The notes below the pieces were generated by a model. That model was not told where the DNA came from. It saw only the letters and a list, made by a program, of their open reading frames with translations, and did not search any database. Shown one piece after another: positions 48,701 to 58,083 of a stretch of DNA of 64,000 bases. The DNA is from Lactobacillus sp. PV012 (GTDB lineage: Bacteria; Bacillota; Bacilli; Lactobacillales; Lactobacillaceae), in the NCBI RefSeq assembly GCF_014522325.1, contig NZ_CP041983.1, positions 434,001 to 498,000 of the forward strand, in the 5' to 3' direction. How positions within the stretch are numbered: position 1 is the stretch's first letter; each line of letters starts with the position of its first letter. The position numbers and the translations under genes were made by a program.

Positions 48701-50014
48701 ATGTTAGATAAGAAAAAACAAATTTGGTTTATTGGAATTAAAGGAACAGGAATGGCTGCTTTGGCATTGATATTGAAAGATCTAGGCTATAATGTGGCTG
48801 GTTCTGATATTGAAAAGTATACTTTTACTCAAGTTCCTCTTGAAAAAGCAGGAATTGAAGTTAAAGATTTTGATCCTAAAAATATTAAAGAAGGACAAAT
48901 TATTGTAAAAGGTAATGCCTTTAAAGAAGATAATCCTGAAGTGGCAGCTTGTGTCGAAAAGGATATTCAATGGCAAAGTTATCCAGATACTGTAGAGGAA
49001 ATTGTACAAAGTTATACAAGTATCGGAGTAGCAGGAACACATGGTAAAACTTCTACAACTAGTTTATTAGCTCATGTTTTAGGACAAGTAGCCCCAACTT
49101 CTTATCTGATTGGGGATGGTCGTGGTAAAGGTGTAGCCGATTCTCGCTTTTTCGCTTATGAAGCTGATGAATATCGCCGTCACTTTTTAGCATATCATCC
49201 TGATTACCAAATTATGACTAATATTGATTTTGATCACCCAGATTACTTCAAAGATCAGGCAGATTATACTTCTGCTTTTCAAACTGCAGCTGAGCAAACT
49301 AAAAAGGGTCTATTTGTGTGGGGGGATGACCCAAGACTTCAATCTTTAAACACTGCAATTCCTAAATATACATATGGGTTTAAAGATAGTGATGATTTTC
49401 AAGCAACTAATATTGAAAAAACAACCAACGGTTCAAGTTTTAATGTGATTGCCGATGGTAAAGATTTAGGACGATTTGAAATTCCGCTATTTGGTGATCA
49501 TAGTATTTTAAATGCGACTGCGGTTATTGCGGTAGCTTATACTGAAAAGGTACCAATGGAGATCGTTCAAAAAGCTCTGCCAACTTTTAAGGGAGCAAAA
49601 AGACGTTTTTCTGAAAAAGATTTTGGCAATATTGCTGTAATTGATGACTACGCCCACCATCCAACTGAAATGCGAGCAACAATCCAAGCTGCTCGCCAAA
49701 AATTCCCTGATAAGGAATTGGTAGTTGTTTTCCAACCTCATACTTATTCTAGAACTAAGAAGTATCAAAAAGATTTTGAAGAAATTTTACGTGATGTAGA
49801 TAAAGCTTATATTACCCCAATCTATGCTTCAGCACGTGAAAATAGTGGGGATATTTCAAGTGAGGATCTTACAAAAAATATTCCTGGTTCAGAAGTAATT
49901 GATTTAGCAAATATTAGTGATTTGACTAAACATCAAAATGCAGCTGTTGTCTTTATGGGTGCTGGTGATATTCCAAAATATGAAGATGCTTATGAAAAAT
50001 TACTGGTGAAATAG
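48701..50014 (+). CDS. murC: UDP-N-acetylmuramate--L-alanine ligase
   Basis: A 437-residue Mur ligase that adds the first amino acid of the peptidoglycan stem. N-terminal UDP-binding GIKGTGMAALALIL, ATP-binding P-loop GVAGTHGKTSTTSLL, and the C-terminal VIDDYAHHPTEM region are all present. ATG 48701 is 9 bases after GGAG; in-frame ATG 48686 and TTG 48674 precede that RBS and are unlikely. Confidence 0.96.
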   Translation: MLDKKKQIWFIGIKGTGMAALALILKDLGYNVAGSDIEKYTFTQVPLEKAGIEVKDFDPKNIKEGQIIVKGNAFKEDNPEVAACVEKDIQWQSYPDTVEEIVQSYTSIGVAGTHGKTSTTSLLAHVLGQVAPTSYLIGDGRGKGVADSRFFAYEADEYRRHFLAYHPDYQIMTNIDFDHPDYFKDQADYTSAFQTAAEQTKKGLFVWGDDPRLQSLNTAIPKYTYGFKDSDDFQATNIEKTTNGSSFNVIADGKDLGRFEIPLFGDHSILNATAVIAVAYTEKVPMEIVQKALPTFKGAKRRFSEKDFGNIAVIDDYAHHPTEMRATIQAARQKFPDKELVVVFQPHTYSRTKKYQKDFEEILRDVDKAYITPIYASARENSGDISSEDLTKNIPGSEVIDLANISDLTKHQNAAVVFMGAGDIPKYEDAYEKLLVK

Positions 50015-50026
50015 AGGTAGATGGCA

Positions 50027-50347
50027 ATGAAACTATTAGTAACAACAACTGAGAATATTCCAGGAAAAGAGTATGAAATTATTGGGGAAGTTTTTGGGGT
50101 TACTACTCAATCAAGAAATGCAATTTCTGATTTTGGTGCAGGACTTAAAAATTTAGTTGGTGGCGAAATTAAAGGGTACACCAAAATGCTTCAGACTTCT
50201 CGCAATAAAGCACTTAAACGTTTACGTAAGGCTGCCGAAGATTTAGATGCAGATGCGGTAGTAATGATGAGATTTGATTCTGGTTCAATTGGTGGCGATA
50301 TGCAGTCAGTGGTTGCTTACGGAACAGCAGTAAAGTTTATAAATTAG
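50027..50347 (+). CDS. YbjQ/UPF0145 family protein
   Basis: A 106-residue protein of the heavy-metal-binding domain YbjQ type ([20 protein letters not shown] ... [11 protein letters not shown]). The family forms pentamers and its cellular function is unknown. I prefer ATG 50027, 8 bases after AGAGGT, over ATG 50021, which is 2 bases from it. It lies 12 bases after murC, in the same unit. Confidence 0.85.
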   Translation: MKLLVTTTENIPGKEYEIIGEVFGVTTQSRNAISDFGAGLKNLVGGEIKGYTKMLQTSRNKALKRLRKAAEDLDADAVVMMRFDSGSIGGDMQSVVAYGTAVKFIN

Positions 50348-50359
50348 AATAATTCGAAA

Positions 50360-50405
50360 GTAAAAGCACGATAAAATTCCTTAGGAAAGTTATCGTGCTT
50401 TATTT
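50360..50405. terminator. bidirectional terminator
   Basis: The stem AAAGCACGATAA / TTATCGTGCTTT lies between the convergent murC unit and the SDR gene. Confidence 0.92.
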
Positions 50406-51127
50406 TAAGAATCTTGCCGGGTATCAGAAATTTGAATTTCTCTTAGATTAACACTTTGTGGCATTTCATACGCAAATTTAACTGTTCTTGCAATATCTTC
50501 TGGAGTAATTTTACCTACACCAGTTTCTTCTAACCAGGCATTATAGTTGTCTTTGATTTTATCACTGGTAGTATGACTCAATAATTCTGTATTAACAGCA
50601 CCAGGAGCAATCCGCATTACTCTCACATTATAAGGAGCTAATTCTTCGCGAGCTGTTTCTGATAAGCCTTCAATACCAAATTTTGTGGCACAGTATACAG
50701 CGTGATTTACAAACGTTTTTACTCCAGCTAATGATGAAAAATTAACAATAGTTCCATGTTGGCGTTTCTTCATTTCATTCATTACTGCTTGCATCCCGTT
50801 AAGCGTCCCCATAACATTAACATCAAGCATATTTTGCCATTCTTGACTATCTTGAGTTTCAATGTTGCCTAGTAGCATAATCCCAGCATTATTAATTAAT
50901 AAATCCGCTGGACCATATTTTTCTTCTGCTTCTTTAATAGCTTGTTGAAAGGCTTCTTTATCACGAACATCTACTTTTTTACATAGTGCATTGGGTAAAT
51001 TCATTTGTTCTAATAATTCGACTCTGCGAGCAATTAATAATAATGGATAGCCAGCCTTACTGAATTCTTTAGCCATAGCTTTTCCAAATCCTGAACTAGC
51101 ACCAGTAATTACAACTAAATTTTTCAT
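50405..51127 (-). CDS. short-chain dehydrogenase/reductase
   Basis: A 240-residue classical SDR. The nucleotide-binding motif is TGASSGFGKA, with NNAG, a Ser in NFSSLAG, and the catalytic Y-x3-K in YCATKFG. The Arg after the first beta strand (ARRVE) suggests NADP(H) preference. The substrate is unknown. It is divergent from a MerR-family gene, and its promoter has the MerR-type long spacer, so aldehyde or electrophile stress induction is a reasonable guess. Confidence 0.9.
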   Translation of the reverse strand: MKNLVVITGASSGFGKAMAKEFSKAGYPLLLIARRVELLEQMNLPNALCKKVDVRDKEAFQQAIKEAEEKYGPADLLINNAGIMLLGNIETQDSQEWQNMLDVNVMGTLNGMQAVMNEMKKRQHGTIVNFSSLAGVKTFVNHAVYCATKFGIEGLSETAREELAPYNVRVMRIAPGAVNTELLSHTTSDKIKDNYNAWLEETGVGKITPEDIARTVKFAYEMPQSVNLREIQISDTRQDS

Positions 51128-51166
51128 TTCAATTCTTCTTTCTTTGTATTAATATTGATAATTATC

Positions 51167-51197
51167 ATCTTACCCCCTAGAGTAAACTCTAAGGCAA
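51167..51197 (-). promoter_or_regulatory. MerR-type promoter of the SDR gene with operator
   Basis: On the minus strand TTGCCT and TAAGAT are 19 bp apart. Between them lies the inverted repeat TAGAGT-TT-ACTCTA (51178-51191). A 19-bp spacer with a central palindrome is the mark of promoters that MerR-family activators untwist. The divergent MerR gene starts 19 bases from it. Confidence 0.82.
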
Positions 51198-51215
51198 GAA
51201 GAAAAGAGGATTTTT

Positions 51216-51650
51216 ATGAATTATTCAATCAAAGAATGTAGCCAAAAAACTAATCTTAGCTCTTATACACTTCGTTATTATGAAAAAGAAGGATTGATCA
51301 CAAATATTGAAAGAGATCATTTAGGCCAGCGCAGTTACAATGACCAAGATATTGAGCTTATCAAATCGATTGATTGTCTAAAAAAAGCTGGCATGAGTAT
51401 TAAAAAGATAAAGTCATATATGAAAATCTTTCAAACTGATAACAATGAAGAAGCACGGATCAAATTATTTAAACAACAAAAAGAAATTTTAAAGAAAAAA
51501 ATGGAAGAACTACAAGAAGAAATGTGGTGGGCCGACTATAAAATTTGGTACTATCAAAATTTAGGCAAACTCGTTTCTAAAAGTGATCCGCTTCATTGTG
51601 AAAAAATGGAAAAGTTTTATCGGCGTCAAGAGAAAAAACGTGAACAATAG
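51216..51650 (+). CDS. MerR-family transcriptional regulator
   Basis: 144 residues. An N-terminal winged helix (MNYSIKECSQKTNLSSYTLR, then YYEKEGLI) is followed by a long dimerisation coiled coil (about 80-125) and a short Lys/Arg-rich C-terminus. No metal-binding cysteine pattern is present, so it belongs with the non-metal MerR regulators that often neighbour oxidoreductase genes. It probably controls the divergent SDR promoter and perhaps itself. GAGGA lies before ATG. Confidence 0.9.
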   Translation: MNYSIKECSQKTNLSSYTLRYYEKEGLITNIERDHLGQRSYNDQDIELIKSIDCLKKAGMSIKKIKSYMKIFQTDNNEEARIKLFKQQKEILKKKMEELQEEMWWADYKIWYYQNLGKLVSKSDPLHCEKMEKFYRRQEKKREQ

Positions 51651-51667
51651 AAGTAATTGTTCACGTT
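51631..51667 (-). terminator. terminator of the small minus-strand gene
   Basis: A perfect 12-bp stem (AACGTGAACAAT / ATTGTTCACGTT, 51637-51648 with 51656-51667) is followed on the minus strand by TTTTTTCTC. It overlaps the merR stop codon. The + strand side has no T-run, so it mainly serves the minus-strand small ORF. Confidence 0.8.
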
Positions 51668-51671
51668 AAAC

Positions 51672-51806
51672 CTATTTGAATAAATTATTGAGTGCATTTT
51701 GAATTTGTGGAAGATAATATTGAATACTATTAATATCAACCACACCAGATTTTGCTAGAGCAATCGCAGCAATACTTCCACCAAATAAGAGAGTACTTTT
51801 CTTCAT
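51672..51806 (-). CDS. 44-aa small protein with N-terminal hydrophobic segment
   Basis: An ATG frame of 44 residues begins MKKSTLLFGGSIAAIALAKS and ends NNLFK. The first ~19 residues could be a membrane segment or signal; the rest is polar with Gln, Tyr and Asn. GTGAGG lies 7 bases before the ATG, and a strong minus-strand terminator follows 5 bases after the stop. That combination supports a real, separately transcribed gene. I do not recognise the family. Confidence 0.6.
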   Translation of the reverse strand: MKKSTLLFGGSIAAIALAKSGVVDINSIQYYLPQIQNALNNLFK

Positions 51807-51927
51807 ATAAAAAACCTCACAATTAATTTTAGTATGTATTTTAGCATGATTATATTTGAAAGAATATTAAGAATATAGAAAAAATGTTATAATTTTTGGG
51901 TCAATAAAAAAGAAGTGAGGTAATTTG

Positions 51928-52383
51928 GTGGAAAGCTGGCTATTTTTATTAATTATTCTAGTAATTGCAGTTTTAGGAAAGAATATGTCTCTAATTATCG
52001 GAACTATGGTGGTAATGATTTTAAAATTGTTGCCTTTTGCGACTAAATGGTTACCAATTATAGAGGCAAAAGGAATAAATTGGGGAGTTACCGTAATTTC
52101 AGTGGCAATTTTAGTGCCAATTGCTACTGGTAAAATTGGTTTTAATGATTTGTATAAAGCTTTCAAAACTCCTGCTGGTTGGATTGCAGTTGCTATGGGA
52201 ATTGCGGTGGCTATTTTATCACGTTATGGTGTAGATCAACTTTCAGCTGTTCCGCAAGTAACAGTGGCTTTAGTATTAGGAACGATTATTGGAGTAGTAG
52301 CTTTTAAGGGAATAGCAGCTGGTCCAGTAATTGCCAGTGGGATGACCTATTTAATTGTTTCATTGTTTCATTTGCACTTCTAA
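51928..52383 (+). CDS. UPF0756 (DUF441) membrane protein
   Basis: A 151-residue protein with four or five hydrophobic segments, fitting the YeaL/DUF441 family ([18 protein letters not shown] at the start). Function unknown. I chose GTG 51928, giving the family's usual MESW start 8 bases after GAGG; a TTG directly before it is the alternative. Confidence 0.82.
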   Translation: MESWLFLLIILVIAVLGKNMSLIIGTMVVMILKLLPFATKWLPIIEAKGINWGVTVISVAILVPIATGKIGFNDLYKAFKTPAGWIAVAMGIAVAILSRYGVDQLSAVPQVTVALVLGTIIGVVAFKGIAAGPVIASGMTYLIVSLFHLHF

Positions 52384-52426
52384 TAGTATAATCGAATAGT
52401 ATTGGTGTAATTTTAAGGAGGAAAGT

Positions 52427-52912
52427 ATGGAACAAAAACCATATTATGAACAATCATATCAAGAACCAGGAAAACCAAGAGTACCAAATTCTGGTTTTGG
52501 CCAAATTTTTAAAGAATTTTTTACTAAGCCATTTACTTGGAATGCGCGCGATACAAGGAAGACTTTTTGGCTAAGTTACGTTATTTATTGTGTTTGTAGT
52601 TTGATTTTAGGTATATTGTCTGTAGTCTCATTTATTCCAAGTGAAACTAGAGTAAATGCTCATGTAATTGAATTAAATGGTACTAATGCAATTACTAATA
52701 TTTTGATATTTATTATAGGGTTAGCTTGGATTTATCTCTCTTTATGTTTAATCGGAACCAGTGTAAGAAGATTGCATGATAGTGATCATACTGGTTGGTG
52801 GTGGTGGATCCAACTTGTGCCATTCGGTTGGCTAGTTTGGTTATACTTTATGGTAGTGCCAACTGTCGAAGAACCTGTACGTTGGGGAAGCTACTTATCA
52901 ATTAAAGAATAA
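52427..52912 (+). CDS. DUF805 family membrane protein
   Basis: 161 residues with a polar N-terminus (about 1-35, rich in Gln, Tyr and Pro). The DUF805 domain then follows, with RDTRKTFWLSYVIY, membrane segments, and the signature SVRRLHDSDHTGWWWW. DUF805 proteins are membrane proteins of unknown role. AAGGAGGAAAG precedes ATG and a terminator follows. Confidence 0.85.
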   Translation: MEQKPYYEQSYQEPGKPRVPNSGFGQIFKEFFTKPFTWNARDTRKTFWLSYVIYCVCSLILGILSVVSFIPSETRVNAHVIELNGTNAITNILIFIIGLAWIYLSLCLIGTSVRRLHDSDHTGWWWWIQLVPFGWLVWLYFMVVPTVEEPVRWGSYLSIKE

Positions 52913-52944
52913 AGAAGTACTGAGGAAGTTCAGTACTTTTTCTT
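52911..52944 (+). terminator. terminator after the DUF805 gene
   Basis: The stem AAGTACTGA / TCAGTACTT is followed by TTTTCTTTT. Confidence 0.88.
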
Positions 52945-53069
52945 TTGCTTTTAGATTAAAAAATAAATAATAAATTATAAAAAAGTCCTTTTATTTTTAC
53001 TACTAATCGTTTAATATTAAGGATATAATTTTAATATCTTTGCCGAGAGCAAACTGGGAGGTAGTGGAA

Positions 53070-54493
53070 ATGAATGTTTGGCAGAGAATGACACACAAAC
53101 AAGATCCTAAAGTTTATGCGGATAAGGATAAAAAGTTGGTCCCATCATTAAGGACAATTGATCTATTAGCATTGGGAATTGGAATTGTAGTAGGAACAGG
53201 AATTTTTACTTTACCTGGTATTGTAGCTGCTAATCATGCTGGTCCTGCTGTTACAATTTCATTTATTTTAGGAGCAATTGGTGCTGGAATGGCAGCCTTA
53301 GCTTATGCAGAAATGTCTTCTGTTTTACCCTTTGCAGGATCTGCCTTTTCGTGGATTAACGTCTTATTTGGAGAATTCTTAGGATGGATATGTGGTTGGG
53401 CTTTGCTTGCTGAATATTTTGTAGCAGTAGCATTTGTTGCTTCTGGTTGGTCAGCTTATATGCAAGGATTGCTTGCTCAGGTACATTTACAATTACCTGA
53501 TTATTTAGCAAAAGCAACAGATTTTAAAGGCCATGGTGGAGTAGATATTTTAACAGTACTAATTATTGTTTTATGTGGTTTCTTAATCTCTAAAGGTCTA
53601 AAAAATGTTAGTCGGGTAGAAAATACTTTAGTGGTTTTGAAAGTATTAGTAATTTTACTTTTTATTGCCGTGGGAATGACTGCTATTCATTTTGAAAACT
53701 ATGTACCATTTATTCCGCCACATAAAGCTGGTACTAACTTTGGTGGTTGGCAAGGAATTTTAGCTGGTACCTCTCAACTTTTCTTAGTATATATTGGGTT
53801 TGATGCAATTTCTGCTAACACAGCTGAAACGAAGAATCCCGAAAAAACAATGCCACGTGGGATTTTAGGAACTTTAGCGATTGGAACCACACTTTTGTAG
53901 TTGTTTCCTTAGTCTTAGTTGGAATGTTTAACTATAAGGTTTACGCTGGTAATGCAGAACCAGCAGCTTTTGCCTTAAGAAAAGCAGGCCATGCATTTAG
54001 TGCAAATGTTTTGTCCTTGGTAGCAATTTTTGGAATGTTAACTGGATTAATCGGGATGCAAATGGCATCTTCGAGATTAATTTATGCCTTCGGTAGAGAT
54101 GGCTTTTTACCAAGTGGATTAAGTAAATTGGATAAACATCATAATCCAAGCCGTGCCCTTTGGTTAGTAACTGTTGCAGGTGCTATTGTTGGAGGAGTGT
54201 TACCATTTACTTTCTTATCAAATCTTGTATCTGCAGGAACTTTAATTGCCTTTATCATGGTGTCGCTTGGTATTTATCGTTTACGTGCCCGTGAAGGGGT
54301 GAACCTACCTAATCCAAGCTTCAAAATGCCACTTTATCCAGTTTTACCAGCACTTTCTGCAATTGTATCAGGAATTATTTTCTGGGAACTTAGTGTAGAT
54401 GCAAAATGGATGATGGTAATTTGGCTCATTATAGGAATTATTTTTTACTTTGTTTATGGAATTCGTCATGTAAAACAAAATGAGCCTATGTAA
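53070..54493 (+). pseudogene. amino acid permease (APC family) with a one-base frameshift
   Basis: ATG 53070 follows GGGAGGTAG. The first part (to TAG 53900) has the APC start GIGIVVGTGIFTLPGIVA and about eight membrane segments, breaking off after GTLAIGTTL. The remaining segments (e.g. MLTGLIGMQMASSRLIYAFG) continue in the next frame to TAA 54493. One extra T in the TTTT run at 53893-53896 would restore CTT TTT GTA GTT and a continuous product of about 475 residues, the normal length for YfnA-type amino acid permeases. So this is a recent frameshift or a sequencing error; the rest of the gene shows no decay. Confidence 0.88.
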
Positions 54494-54505
54494 TAATTAA
54501 TATGT

Positions 54506-54553
54506 GAAAAACTGTTAAAATAATCATGTAGATTATGTTAACAGTTTTTTATT
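54506..54553 (+). terminator. terminator after the permease gene
   Basis: The stem AAAACTGTTAAAATAATC / GATTATGTTAACAGTTTT (one mismatch) is followed by a T-run. It also isolates polA. Confidence 0.85.
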
Positions 54554-54576
54554 TTAAGCAAAAAAGGAAAAAACTT

Positions 54577-57234
54577 ATGTCTGATAAAAAATTACTTTTA
54601 ATAGATGGAAATTCTTTAGCTTTTAGAGCCTTTTATGCACTTCCTGTTGATAGTTTTACTAATGCTTCAGGATTACATACTAATGCGATTTATGCGTTTA
54701 AAAATATGCTTGATGTCTTCTTACAAGATTTTGATCCATCAAATGTCTTAGTAGCTTTTGATGCTGGGAAAATTACTTTTAGAAATAAATTGTATGATGA
54801 CTATAAGGGAGGACGTCCAAAAACTCCCAGTGAATTTTCTGAACAACTTCCTGTTATTCGAGAATTACTAACGGATATGGGAATTAAAAGCTATGAATTA
54901 CCTAATTATGAAGCTGATGATATTATTGGAACCATGGCTAAAAGGGGTGAAAAAGATGACTTTGATGTAACAGTTGTTACAGGTGATCGAGATTTAACGC
55001 AACTTGCTTCTGATAAAACAACAGTAATGATTACTAAGAATGGGGCTGGAAAATTAGAAGCATTTACTCCAGAACATATGAAAGAAGTCAATGGGGTAAC
55101 CCCAACGGAATTTATTGATATGAAAGCTCTCATGGGAGATAGTTCTGATAATTATCCAGGTGTTGAAAAGATTGGTCCCAAGACAGCGTCGCAATTAATT
55201 CAGAAATATGGTAGTGTAGAAAATCTATATGAACATATTGATGAAATGAAAAAGTCCAAACGCAAAGAAAACTTAATTCGTGATAAAGATAAAGCAATCT
55301 TAGGTAAAAAGTTAGCCACAATTGATTGTAATGCACCTGTTGAAGTTACAATTGCGGATACTAAGCGTGAGCCAGTAGATTATGATAAACTACGCCAACT
55401 ATATGAAAAACTAAACTTCCGTAAATTCTTAGCACAGCTCAACTCTGGAGAAGGAGATGGCAGTGAAATGAAAATTGATGAGGATTATCAATATACTGAA
55501 TTAACTCAAGACAATCTTTCTGAATTAAAAGATTTCTCTAGCAAGGAAATTACGTTTTATTTAGCAATGCTAGGGGAAAACTATCATTTAGCACCTTTTG
55601 AAGGATTTGCCTTAAAAGTAGCCGATAAAATCTATGTTTCAAAAGATCCTGCTTTATTAGAAGAAACGATTTTAAAAAATATTTTAGAAAATCAAGAAAT
55701 CAAAAAGAATGTTTTTGATATTAAGAGAACCATCGTAGGTCTACATCGAATGGGGATTGAAGCTAAGGGACTAGATTATGATATGCTTTTAGCTTCTTAT
55801 TTGGTGAATAATGAAAATAATTCTGATGATTTAGGTGAAATTGCCCATTTATATGATGATTTCACCGTTAAAACTGATTTAGAAGTTTATGGAAAAGGTA
55901 AAAAAGCCGCAATTCCAGAAGATAAAATTTTCTTTAACCACTTAGCTGCTAAAGTGACAGTAATTGATAAATTAAAGCAGCCACTACTTGAAAAATTAAA
56001 AGAACATGAACAAGATGATCTGTATGAAACAATTGAAATTCCAGTAGCTTTTGTTTTGGCAAAAATGGAAATTACAGGTATTAAAGTAGAAGCGTCTACA
56101 TTAACGCAAATTGGAAATGAGTTGGCCATTAAGTTAAAAGAACTTGAAGAAAAAATTTACCAACAAGCAGGTGAGAAGTTTAATATTAATTCACCTAAGC
56201 AGTTAGGAGAAATTTTATTTGAAAAATTACATTTACCTCCAATAAAAAAGACTAAAACAGGATATTCAACTTCAGTGGAAGTTTTGGAACAATTGAAGTT
56301 GCAAAGTCCAATTGTTTCAGAAATTTTAGATTATCGACAATTGAATAAAATTCAGTCCACTTATATTAAAGGCCTGTTAGAATGTATTCAGCCTGATGGT
56401 CGAATTCATACGCGTTACCTTCAAACTCTAACTGCTACTGGACGTTTATCATCAGTAGATCCAAATTTACAAAATATTCCTACACGTACTGAAGAGGGAA
56501 AGCAAATTAGAAAAGCTTTTGTTCCAAGTACTCCTGATGGTTATATTTTTTCATGTGACTATTCACAAGTAGAGCTACGAGTTTTAGCCCACATTTCTGG
56601 TGATGAACATATGCTTGAAGCCTTTAAATCTGGTTATGACATTCACGCTCACACTGCAATGAAGATTTTTGGCTTAAATTCTCCTGATGAAGTAACACCG
56701 TTAATGCGTCGTCATGCCAAAGCAGTAAACTTTGGGATAGTTTATGGAATTTCAGATTATGGTTTATCAAAGAGCTTAGGTATTGGGCGCAAGCAAGCTA
56801 AAGATTTCATTGAAAATTATTTGAAACAATATCCTCAAGTTAAAGAGTACATGGAAAAGGCAGTGGAGATTGCTCGTCAAAAGGGATATGCGGAAACAAT
56901 TATGCACCGTCGTCGTTACTTGCCAAATATCAATGCAAAGAACTTTAATTTACGCTCTTTTGCTGAAAGAACAGCTATTAACTCACCAATTCAAGGATCA
57001 GCAGCTGATATTATTAAAATTGCAATGATTAATATGCAAAAGAAACTTGACGAATTGAAGTTAAAGACTAAGATGGTTTTACAAGTACATGATGAATTAA
57101 TTTTTGATGTTCCTAAAGAAGAATTAGACACTATTAAGAAAGTTGTTCCTGAAGTTATGGAATCTGCTGTTCACTTAGATGTGCCTTTGATTGCAGATTC
57201 TAGTTGGGGTCATAACTGGTATGAAGCAAAATAA
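54577..57234 (+). CDS. polA: DNA polymerase I
   Basis: 885 residues. The 5'-3' exonuclease domain (1-300) shows LLLIDGNSLAFRAFYAL and YEADDIIGT. A middle 3'-5' exonuclease-like domain (about 310-470) lacks clear Asp/Glu catalytic motifs, as usual in Firmicutes. The family A polymerase domain has motif A (CDYSQVELRVLAHIS), the O-helix (RRHAKAVNFGIVYGIS) and motif C (QVHDELIFD). It fills gaps and removes RNA primers. The ATG 54577 follows AAGGA. It heads the polA-mutM-coaE-nrdR-dnaB-dnaI run. Confidence 0.97.
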   Translation: MSDKKLLLIDGNSLAFRAFYALPVDSFTNASGLHTNAIYAFKNMLDVFLQDFDPSNVLVAFDAGKITFRNKLYDDYKGGRPKTPSEFSEQLPVIRELLTDMGIKSYELPNYEADDIIGTMAKRGEKDDFDVTVVTGDRDLTQLASDKTTVMITKNGAGKLEAFTPEHMKEVNGVTPTEFIDMKALMGDSSDNYPGVEKIGPKTASQLIQKYGSVENLYEHIDEMKKSKRKENLIRDKDKAILGKKLATIDCNAPVEVTIADTKREPVDYDKLRQLYEKLNFRKFLAQLNSGEGDGSEMKIDEDYQYTELTQDNLSELKDFSSKEITFYLAMLGENYHLAPFEGFALKVADKIYVSKDPALLEETILKNILENQEIKKNVFDIKRTIVGLHRMGIEAKGLDYDMLLASYLVNNENNSDDLGEIAHLYDDFTVKTDLEVYGKGKKAAIPEDKIFFNHLAAKVTVIDKLKQPLLEKLKEHEQDDLYETIEIPVAFVLAKMEITGIKVEASTLTQIGNELAIKLKELEEKIYQQAGEKFNINSPKQLGEILFEKLHLPPIKKTKTGYSTSVEVLEQLKLQSPIVSEILDYRQLNKIQSTYIKGLLECIQPDGRIHTRYLQTLTATGRLSSVDPNLQNIPTRTEEGKQIRKAFVPSTPDGYIFSCDYSQVELRVLAHISGDEHMLEAFKSGYDIHAHTAMKIFGLNSPDEVTPLMRRHAKAVNFGIVYGISDYGLSKSLGIGRKQAKDFIENYLKQYPQVKEYMEKAVEIARQKGYAETIMHRRRYLPNINAKNFNLRSFAERTAINSPIQGSAADIIKIAMINMQKKLDELKLKTKMVLQVHDELIFDVPKEELDTIKKVVPEVMESAVHLDVPLIADSSWGHNWYEAK

Positions 57235-57252
57235 GATTAAAGAGGTGGTTTG

Positions 57253-58083
57253 ATGCCAGAAATGCCAGAGGTTGAAACGGTTAGAAGAACTCTAGATCCA
57301 CTAATGCGTAATAAAACTATAAAACAAGTTATAGTATGGTATCCGAAAATTGTTACAGGGGATGTAGAGACTTTTAAGAAAACACTCCAGGGTAAAAAAA
57401 TCATCAAAGTAGATCGTTATGGAAAGTATCTCTTAATTCGCTTAAGTGATGATATGACTTTAGTTTCTCATTTGCGAATGGAAGGTAAATATCATGTTAC
57501 AGCTCCTGATGCAGCTAAGAATAAACATGAACACGTTGAATTTTTATTCAATGATGGAACTGCAATTCGCTATCAAGATGTGCGAAAATTTGGACGGATG
57601 CAGTTAGTAATAACAGGGACTGAGCGTCAAACTACAGGAATTAAAAATTTAGGTCCAGAGCCTAATACATCAGAATTTACAGTTGATTATTTTGCTAAAC
57701 AACTAGCTCGTAAAAAGAAAAACATAAAGAATGCTTTGTTAGATCAAAGTATTGTAGCAGGGCTAGGTAATATTTATGTGGATGAAGTTTTGTGGCGCAG
57801 TCAAATTCATCCCTTAAGTAAAAGTAGTGCTATTACACAAGCAAAAGTAAGAAAGTTGCATGATAATATCAACGAAATTATTGCCTTAGCAATTGAAAAA
57901 AGAGGCACTACTGTTCATACCTTTTTAGATGCAGATGGCAAAGTCGGTGAGTTTCAAAAATTGCTGCAAGTTTATGGCAGAGCTGGCAAAAAATGCACTA
58001 GGTGTGGCACTACATTAAAAAAGATTAAGGTAAATGGAAGAGGAACTACATATTGTCCTCATTGTCAGGTAGAATACAAATGA
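57253..58083 (+). CDS. mutM: formamidopyrimidine-DNA glycosylase
   Basis: A 276-residue base-excision repair enzyme that removes 8-oxoguanine. After Met removal the N-terminal PEMPEVETVRR gives the catalytic Pro. Later blocks are the H2TH region (DQSIVAGLGNIYVDEVLW) and a C-terminal zinc finger (CTRCG ... YCPHCQ). The N-terminal Pro requirement decides ATG 57253 over TTG 57250. It overlaps coaE by 4 bases. Confidence 0.96.
   Translation: MPEMPEVETVRRTLDPLMRNKTIKQVIVWYPKIVTGDVETFKKTLQGKKIIKVDRYGKYLLIRLSDDMTLVSHLRMEGKYHVTAPDAAKNKHEHVEFLFNDGTAIRYQDVRKFGRMQLVITGTERQTTGIKNLGPEPNTSEFTVDYFAKQLARKKKNIKNALLDQSIVAGLGNIYVDEVLWRSQIHPLSKSSAITQAKVRKLHDNINEIIALAIEKRGTTVHTFLDADGKVGEFQKLLQVYGRAGKKCTRCGTTLKKIKVNGRGTTYCPHCQVEYK

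Noticed and set aside
53900..53924. Two separate half-permeases as real genes
   Set aside because: The second half has no RBS or proper N-terminus, and one base restores a full-length transporter.
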